Under the pieces are notes generated by a model, which made no database searches, had not been told where the DNA came from, and saw only the letters and a list, made by a program, of their open reading frames with translations. Source: Azohydromonas lata NBRC 102462 (lineage in GTDB: Bacteria > Pseudomonadota > Gammaproteobacteria > Burkholderiales > Burkholderiaceae_C). From it: 5,772 nucleotides of DNA. Positions within the stretch are counted from its first letter, which is position 1. Each line of letters begins with the position of its first letter. The stretch covers positions 1 through 5,772 of the forward strand of contig CAMCTE010000173.1 in the NCBI GenBank assembly GCA_945878385.1. The letters run 5' to 3'. Below are positions 1 to 3,960 of the stretch, piece after piece. The translations under genes were made by a program, and so were the position numbers.

Positions 1-436
1 CGAAGGCCCGTGCCTGCGCTGCGCTGAAGCTGAAGCCCGGCGCGTGAATGTCGCCCGAAACCAACCAGAAGGGACTGTGGCCGTCGGGCGCCAAAGCGTC
101 CAGTGCGGTGGCGATGCCGCCGGCAGTTTCCAGGGCGTCGCCGTGGTCACGGCCCTCATGCGAATAGTGGATGCGCAGGCCCCAGCGGCTGCCGTCTCCC
201 AGGGCCGCGGGGAATTGAGACTCGAGCCAAGCGGTGTTGATCACCACGTCCTGCACCCCGGCTGCGGCCAGTGCCAGCAAGTGCCATTCAATGAGCGGCT
301 TGCCCCGCACCGGCAGCAGCGGCTTGGGTGTGGAGTCGGTCAGCGGGCGCATCCGCTGGCCGCGGCCGGCGGCCAGGATCAAGGCACGCGGTGCCGGCAC
401 AGGGCCACCAGCGCGATCGACGGAAAAACGGCTCAT
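1..436 (-). CDS. murU: MurU-like N-acetylmuramate-1-phosphate uridylyltransferase, N-terminal part
   Basis: Partial gene: 145 codons are visible, starting at the ATG complementary to 434-436, and the reading frame leaves the left edge open. The family transfers UMP from UTP to MurNAc-1-phosphate in the cytoplasm, making UDP-MurNAc in the cell-wall recycling route that bypasses de novo synthesis. Seen in the sequence: the nucleotidyltransferase signature at residues 21-43 (LAAGRGQRMRPLT, then PKPLLPV with the usual lysine at 38), a GKPLIEWHL segment at 45-53, VVINTAW at 64-70, an ALETAGG segment at 101-107, and the metal-site GDI at 128-130. About 16 residues precede the usual family start (RALILAAG). 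An in-frame GTG at codon 13 (398-400) is a possible alternative, but no spaced Shine-Dalgarno favours either. The kinase partner AmgK is not in the window; it could lie to the left. Related glucose-1-phosphate nucleotidyltransferases share the signature, so the exact sugar is inferred. Confidence 0.85.
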   Translation of the reverse strand, partial: MSRFSVDRAGGPVPAPRALILAAGRGQRMRPLTDSTPKPLLPVRGKPLIEWHLLALAAAGVQDVVINTAWLESQFPAALGDGSRWGLRIHYSHEGRDHGDALETAGGIATALDALAPDGHSPFWLVSGDIHAPGFSFSAAQARAF

Positions 437-442
437 CCGCCC

Positions 443-448
443 AGTCTA
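443..448 (-). promoter_or_regulatory. Candidate -10 element for murU
   Basis: Read on the minus strand, TAGACT matches the TATAAT consensus at four of six positions. It ends only six bases before the murU ATG at 436, so a start site at the usual distance would fall at or within a base or two of the ATG and give a leaderless or nearly leaderless mRNA. No convincing -35 hexamer is seen at 16-18 bp; the nearest, CTGACA, is 27 bp away. Weak call. Confidence 0.22.
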
Positions 449-501
449 CGGCGGGCGCGGCGCCGGCGGCCCGGCTGTCAGCTTGGTGCCACCCCAGACC
501 G

Positions 502-507
502 TAGAAT
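502..507 (+). promoter_or_regulatory. Candidate -10 element for tkt
   Basis: TAGAAT matches the sigma-70 -10 consensus at five of six positions and stands out in a G/C-rich intergenic stretch. A start about 7 bp downstream would give a tkt leader of roughly 120 nt. The -35 is poor: CAGCTT (479-484) lies at 17 bp, and the more TTG-like TTGGTG (483-488) is only 13 bp away. An activator or an alternative start site is therefore possible. Confidence 0.35.
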
Positions 508-529
508 CAGGGGTTTTCCCGCTGTCGCC

Positions 530-546
530 GCCTGCGCGCCGCAGGC
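530..546 (+). other. Perfect hairpin in the presumed tkt leader
   Basis: A seven-base-pair perfect inverted repeat (GCCTGCG and CGCAGGC) encloses a three-base CGC loop. It lies about 25 bases after the candidate -10 element, so it would be near the 5' end of the tkt mRNA. No T-run follows, so it does not look like an intrinsic terminator. Such stems can stabilise a 5' end, but chance occurrence in G/C-rich DNA is also plausible. Confidence 0.35.
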
Positions 547-600
547 CCCGCGAAGCCACCCCCAGGCCAGGCCGGCGAGCGCACCGCCGCGTGGTGCCCG

Positions 601-623
601 TGGGTCGGCGTTGTCGCAACCCA
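601..623 (+). other. Hairpin just upstream of the tkt start
   Basis: TGGGT (601-605) pairs with ACCCA (619-623), and inside it GCG (608-610) can pair with CGC (615-617) around a TTGT loop. The structure ends 13 bases before the tkt ATG and takes up the upstream part of the ribosome-loading region. No Shine-Dalgarno sequence lies between it and the ATG. Confidence 0.35.
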
Positions 624-636
624 AAGCCCACACTCC

Positions 637-2742
637 ATGACCACCGCCCACACCAGCCCGTCCGACAACGCCGCGCCTGCCAGCGCCCCACAAGCCGCGG
701 TGATGGCCAACGCCATCCGTGCCCTGGCCATGGATGCGGTGCAGCAGGCCAATTCGGGTCACCCTGGCGCACCGATGGGCATGGCCGAAATGGCCGTGGC
801 CTTGTGGGGCCGCCACCTGCGCCACAACCCGAAGAACCCGCATTGGGCCAACCGCGACCGCTTCGTGTTGAGCAACGGCCATGGCTCGATGCTGATCTAT
901 GCGCTGCTGCACCTGACCGGCTATGACTTGCCGATGGATGAGTTGCGCAACTTCCGCCAGATACACAGCAAGACGCCGGGCCACCCTGAAGTGGGCATCA
1001 CCCCGGGTGTGGAAACCACCACCGGACCCTTGGGCCAGGGCGTGACCAACGCAGTGGGCCTGGCCCTGGCGGAAAAGCTGTTGGCCGCCGAATTCAACAA
1101 GCCCGGCCACGCCATCGTGGACCACCACACCTATGTGTTTCTGGGCGACGGCTGCCTGATGGAAGGCATCAGCCACGAAGCCTGCGCCCTGGCCGGCGCC
1201 TGGAAGCTCGACAAGCTGATCGCGCTGTACGACGACAACGGCATTTCCATCGACGGCAAGGTGGCGCCCTGGTTCGTGGACAACACCGCCCTGCGCTTCA
1301 CGGCCTACGGCTGGAACGTCATCGGCCCGGTGGACGGGCACGACACGGACGCGGTGGACAAGGCCATTGCTCAAGCCAAGCAGAGCAAGGGCGGCAAGCC
1401 CAACCTGATCATCTGCAAGACCAGCATCGGCAAGGGATCGCCCAACCGCGCCAATACCGCCAAGGCCCACGGCGAGCCCCTGGGCGGCGAGGAAATCAAG
1501 CTCACCCGCGAGAGCATCGGTTGGTCACACGAGCCCTTCGTCATTCCGAAGGAGGCCTACGCCGGCTGGAACGCCGACCTGTGCGGCCGCGAAGCCGAGG
1601 CCCAATGGAGCGAGCGCTTCGCGGCCTACGCCAAGGCCTACCCGGTCGAAGCAGCCGAATTCGCCCGCCGCATGGCCGGTGACTTGCCCGGGGATTTCGC
1701 AGGGATTGCCGAAGCCATCGTGGGTGATGTGCACGACAAGGCCGAGACCGTGGCCAGCCGCAAGGCCAGCCAAATTGCGCTGGAGCGCTTCACCGCCCAG
1801 TTGCCCGAACTGCTGGGCGGCAGCGCCGACCTCACCGGCTCCAACCTCACGCAAACCAAGGCCACGCCGGCGCTGCGCATGGACACGCAGACGGGCGCGG
1901 TGGTGAAGACGCTGGTGGGCGAAGGCGATGCCGCACGCGAAGTGATCGGCCGCCACATCAACTACGGCGTGCGCGAATTCGGCATGGCCGCCATCATGAA
2001 TGGTGTGGCGTTGCACGGGGGCTACATCCCCTACGGCGGCACCTTCCTGACCTTCAGCGACTATTCGCGCAACGCCATCCGCATGGCCGCGCTGATGAAG
2101 CAGCGCGTGATCCATGTGTTCACGCATGACTCCATCGGCCTGGGCGAGGACGGCCCCACGCACCAGAGCGTGGAGCACGCGGCCAGCCTGCGGATGATCC
2201 CGGGGCTCGACGTTTGGCGCCCCTGCGACACCACGGAAACCGCCGTGGCCTGGACGATGGCGCTGATCAACCGCAACCGGCCCAGCGCCCTGCTGTTGTC
2301 GCGCCAGAACCTGCCCTATGCGCCGAAAAACCAGGCCGATCTGATCACGCGCGGCGCCTATGTGCTGGCCGAGCCTGAGGAAGTGGGCCTGAAGAAAAAG
2401 GCACAGGCCGTCATCATCGCCACCGGTTCAGAAGTGCAGTTGGCCCTGCATGCGCAGACCGAACTGGCCCGGCTGAAGATTGCAGTGCGCGTGGTCTCCA
2501 TGCCCAGCACCACAGTGTTCGACCGGCAGGATGCGGCCTACAAGGCCGAGGTGCTGCCCGCGGGCCTGCCGCGCGTGGCCATTGAAGCCGGCGTGACCGA
2601 CTTCTGGTGGAAGTACGGCTGCGCGGCCGTGCTGGGCATCGACACCTATGGCGAATCGGCCCCGGCCGGCGAGCTGTTCAAGCACTTCCACTTCACCACC
2701 GAGAACCTGGTGGCCACGGTGCGCAAGGTGCTGGGCCGCTGA
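637..2742 (+). CDS. tkt: Transketolase
   Basis: Complete, 701 aa. This thiamine-diphosphate enzyme moves two-carbon ketol units between sugar phosphates in the non-oxidative pentose phosphate pathway (and the Calvin cycle where present), yielding glyceraldehyde 3-phosphate. All expected residues are present, with E. coli TktA equivalents in brackets: H42 (26), H82 (66), GPLGQG 130-135, the cofactor motif GDG 170-172 with D171 (155) to N201 (185), H278 (261), R375 (358), S402 (385), catalytic E447 (411), D505 (469), H509 (473) and R556 (520). The pyrophosphate-binding domain spans about 23-345, the pyrimidine-binding domain 370-545, and the C-terminal domain from about 565. It is longer than the E. 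coli enzyme, mostly through an N-terminal extension and about 19 extra residues between S402 and Y443. The ATG at 637 has no Shine-Dalgarno. Met23 (703) sits where conserved homology begins and is an alternative start, but it has no better ribosome-binding site. Confidence 0.97.
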   Translation: MTTAHTSPSDNAAPASAPQAAVMANAIRALAMDAVQQANSGHPGAPMGMAEMAVALWGRHLRHNPKNPHWANRDRFVLSNGHGSMLIYALLHLTGYDLPMDELRNFRQIHSKTPGHPEVGITPGVETTTGPLGQGVTNAVGLALAEKLLAAEFNKPGHAIVDHHTYVFLGDGCLMEGISHEACALAGAWKLDKLIALYDDNGISIDGKVAPWFVDNTALRFTAYGWNVIGPVDGHDTDAVDKAIAQAKQSKGGKPNLIICKTSIGKGSPNRANTAKAHGEPLGGEEIKLTRESIGWSHEPFVIPKEAYAGWNADLCGREAEAQWSERFAAYAKAYPVEAAEFARRMAGDLPGDFAGIAEAIVGDVHDKAETVASRKASQIALERFTAQLPELLGGSADLTGSNLTQTKATPALRMDTQTGAVVKTLVGEGDAAREVIGRHINYGVREFGMAAIMNGVALHGGYIPYGGTFLTFSDYSRNAIRMAALMKQRVIHVFTHDSIGLGEDGPTHQSVEHAASLRMIPGLDVWRPCDTTETAVAWTMALINRNRPSALLLSRQNLPYAPKNQADLITRGAYVLAEPEEVGLKKKAQAVIIATGSEVQLALHAQTELARLKIAVRVVSMPSTTVFDRQDAAYKAEVLPAGLPRVAIEAGVTDFWWKYGCAAVLGIDTYGESAPAGELFKHFHFTTENLVATVRKVLGR

Positions 2743-2752
2743 CATCGCACAA

Positions 2753-2788
2753 GCGTTGCGCCGCGCGCAAGCCGCGCAGCGCAGACGC
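2753..2788 (+). other. Imperfect inverted repeat between tkt and gapA
   Basis: GCGTTGCGC (2753-2761) pairs with GCGCAGACGC (2779-2788), nine base pairs with one bulged G at 2784. A competing small hairpin, TTGCGC (2756-2761) with GCGCAA (2765-2770), uses the same left arm with a three-base loop. No T-run follows, so full termination is not expected. It could act as a partial attenuator, a processing site, or a 3'-end stabiliser separating tkt from gapA message. Confidence 0.35.
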
Positions 2789-2824
2789 CACCAGTTTCCC
2801 TTCATCCTCTCGTTTATCAATCCT

Positions 2825-2828
2825 GGAG
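2825..2828 (+). promoter_or_regulatory. Ribosome-binding site of gapA
   Basis: GGAG lies seven bases before the ATG at 2836. It fixes this ATG as the start and contrasts with tkt, which lacks any such site. Confidence 0.8.
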
Positions 2829-2835
2829 CAAGAAC

Positions 2836-3852
2836 ATGACGATCAAGGTCGGCATCAATGGATTTGGCCGAATCGGCCGCAATGTGCTGCGTTCGGCGGT
2901 ACTGAATTTCCCCGACATCGAGGTTGTGGGCATCAACGACCTGTTGGAGCCCGACTACCTGGCCTACATGCTGAAGTACGACAGCGTGCACGGTCGCTTC
3001 AAGGGTGAGGTGTCCATTGAGGGCAACACCCTGATCGTCAACGGCAAGAAGATTCGCCTGACCGCTGAAAAAGACCCCACCGCGCTGAAGTGGGGCGACG
3101 TGGGTGCCGATGTGGTGATCGAGTCCACCGGCCTGTTCCTGGACAAAGCCAGCGCCGAAAAGCACCTGGCCGCCGGCGCGAAGAAGGTGATCATGTCGGC
3201 ACCTTCGAAGGACGACACGCCCATGTTCGTCTATGGCGTGAACCACGGCACCTACAAGGGCGAGGCCATCGTCTCCAACGCCTCCTGCACCACCAACTGC
3301 CTGGCGCCCATTGCCAAGGTGCTCAACGACAACTGGGGCATCAAGCGCGGCCTGATGACCACGGTGCACGCGGCCACCGCTACGCAGAAGACGGTGGACG
3401 GCCCCTCCAACAAAGACTGGCGCGGCGGGCGCGGCATTCTGGAAAACATCATTCCGTCGTCCACCGGTGCAGCCAAGGCCGTGGGTGTGGTGATCCCGGC
3501 GCTGAACAAGAAACTCACCGGCATGAGCTTCCGGGTGCCCACCTCCGATGTGTCGGTGGTGGACCTGACGGTGGAACTCAATGCAGATGCGCCCTACAAG
3601 GACATCTGCGCCGAGATGAAGCGCATGAGCGAACTGCCGGTGGCCCATGGCGGCCTGCAGGGCGTGCTGGGCTACACCGAAGACAAGGTGGTGGCCACCG
3701 ACTTCCGCAGTGACGCGCGCACCTCCATCTTCGACGCCGAAGCCGGCATTGCGCTGGACGGCACCTTCTTGAAGGTGGTGTCCTGGTACGACAACGAGTG
3801 GGGCTACTCAAACAAGTGCCTGGAGATGGTGCGGGTGGTGCACGGCCGCTGA
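2836..3852 (+). CDS. gapA: Glyceraldehyde-3-phosphate dehydrogenase, type I
   Basis: Complete, 338 aa, the normal length of the bacterial GapA class. It oxidatively phosphorylates glyceraldehyde 3-phosphate to 1,3-bisphosphoglycerate in glycolysis, and does the reverse in gluconeogenesis, as a cytoplasmic tetramer. Seen: the Rossmann motif GINGFGRIGR at 7-16; N34-D35 followed by Leu, where the acidic residue favours NAD over NADP; the active-site SNASCTTNC at 147-155 with nucleophile C151; base H178 in TTVHAAT; the phosphate-site SSTGAAKAVG from 208; R233 in FRVPT; and the C-terminal SWYDNEWGYS (316-325) with nicotinamide-contacting N320. It follows tkt by 93 bp on the same strand, so co-transcription is plausible; tkt produces its substrate. 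Some Burkholderiales carry further copies in Calvin-cycle operons, and nothing seen here marks this as one of those. Stop codon TGA at 3850-3852. Confidence 0.97.
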   Translation: MTIKVGINGFGRIGRNVLRSAVLNFPDIEVVGINDLLEPDYLAYMLKYDSVHGRFKGEVSIEGNTLIVNGKKIRLTAEKDPTALKWGDVGADVVIESTGLFLDKASAEKHLAAGAKKVIMSAPSKDDTPMFVYGVNHGTYKGEAIVSNASCTTNCLAPIAKVLNDNWGIKRGLMTTVHAATATQKTVDGPSNKDWRGGRGILENIIPSSTGAAKAVGVVIPALNKKLTGMSFRVPTSDVSVVDLTVELNADAPYKDICAEMKRMSELPVAHGGLQGVLGYTEDKVVATDFRSDARTSIFDAEAGIALDGTFLKVVSWYDNEWGYSNKCLEMVRVVHGR

Positions 3853-3861
3853 AACGCGCCT

Positions 3862-3902
3862 AAAAAGTGGTTGGAGAGCAGGCAGGGCCTTGCTCTTCCC
3901 AC
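3862..3902. terminator. Imperfect terminator-like hairpin after gapA
   Basis: GTGG (3867-3870) and GGAGAGCA (3873-3880), split by a TT bulge, pair with TGCTCTTC (3891-3898) and CCAC (3899-3902); the rightward RNA uses one G-U pair. Two further G-C pairs can close inside (3881-3882 with 3888-3889). No T-run follows to the right, whereas AAAAA at 3862-3866 becomes TTTTT directly after the hairpin when read leftward. In the leftward RNA the G-U pair becomes a C-A mismatch, so the stem is weaker there. It probably marks the 3' end of the tkt-gapA unit, but neither direction has a textbook terminator. Confidence 0.42.
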
Positions 3903-3903
3903 G

Positions 3904-3958
3904 CTCACTCGACACGCGAGTCGGATACCCTAGGGGACTTGACCGTGAGGAAAGTCAC
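3904..3958 (+). promoter_or_regulatory. Structured leader of the S8 protease gene
   Basis: Several short complementary segments lie just before the protease start and compete with each other. CTCAC (3904-3908) pairs with GTGAG (3945-3949), which includes part of the Shine-Dalgarno. GTGA (3945-3948) also pairs with TCAC (3955-3958), putting GGAAAG in a loop. GACTT (3936-3940) pairs either with GAGTC (3918-3922) or with AAGTC (3952-3956). ACTCG (3907-3911) pairs with CGAGT (3917-3921). A DNA dyad centred on CCCTAGGG (3928-3935) overlaps all of this. No standard -35/-10 pair was found, so where transcription of the protease begins is unclear. Each pairing is only four or five bases, so the structure is suggestive only. 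Confidence 0.35.
3947..3951 (+). promoter_or_regulatory. Ribosome-binding site of the S8 protease gene
   Basis: GAGGA lies nine bases before the ATG at 3961 and supports that start. The site falls inside the alternative pairings of the leader, so access to it may depend on folding. Confidence 0.65.
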
Positions 3959-3960
3959 TG

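Noticed and set aside
475..480. CTGACA on the minus strand as a -35 element for murU
   Set aside because: It lies 27 bp from the candidate -10, too far for a sigma-70 promoter.
44..926. Plus-strand open frames at 44-640 and 234-926
   Set aside because: They lie antisense to the MurU signature region or out of frame with tkt and carry no recognisable sequence.
478..1470. Long open frame of 330 codons on the minus strand, antisense to tkt
   Set aside because: Its composition (Gly, His, Val and Ala rich with no recognisable domain) is typical of the antisense shadow of a G/C-rich gene, while the opposite strand encodes a fully conserved transketolase.
2428..3648. Open frame of 406 codons on the minus strand across the tkt end and gapA
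   Set aside because: It runs across two well-conserved plus-strand genes and their gap, has no recognisable motif, and shows the same shadow composition.
3926..3937. The CCCTAGGG dyad as a NarL/NarP-type site
   Set aside because: The half-site reads TACCCTA and does not fit the TACYYMT heptamer in its last two positions, so the resemblance is only partial.
3939..3944. TTGACC as a -35 element for the protease
   Set aside because: It is only 16 bases before the ATG, and no -10-like hexamer follows at 16-18 bp, so a promoter here would start inside the gene.
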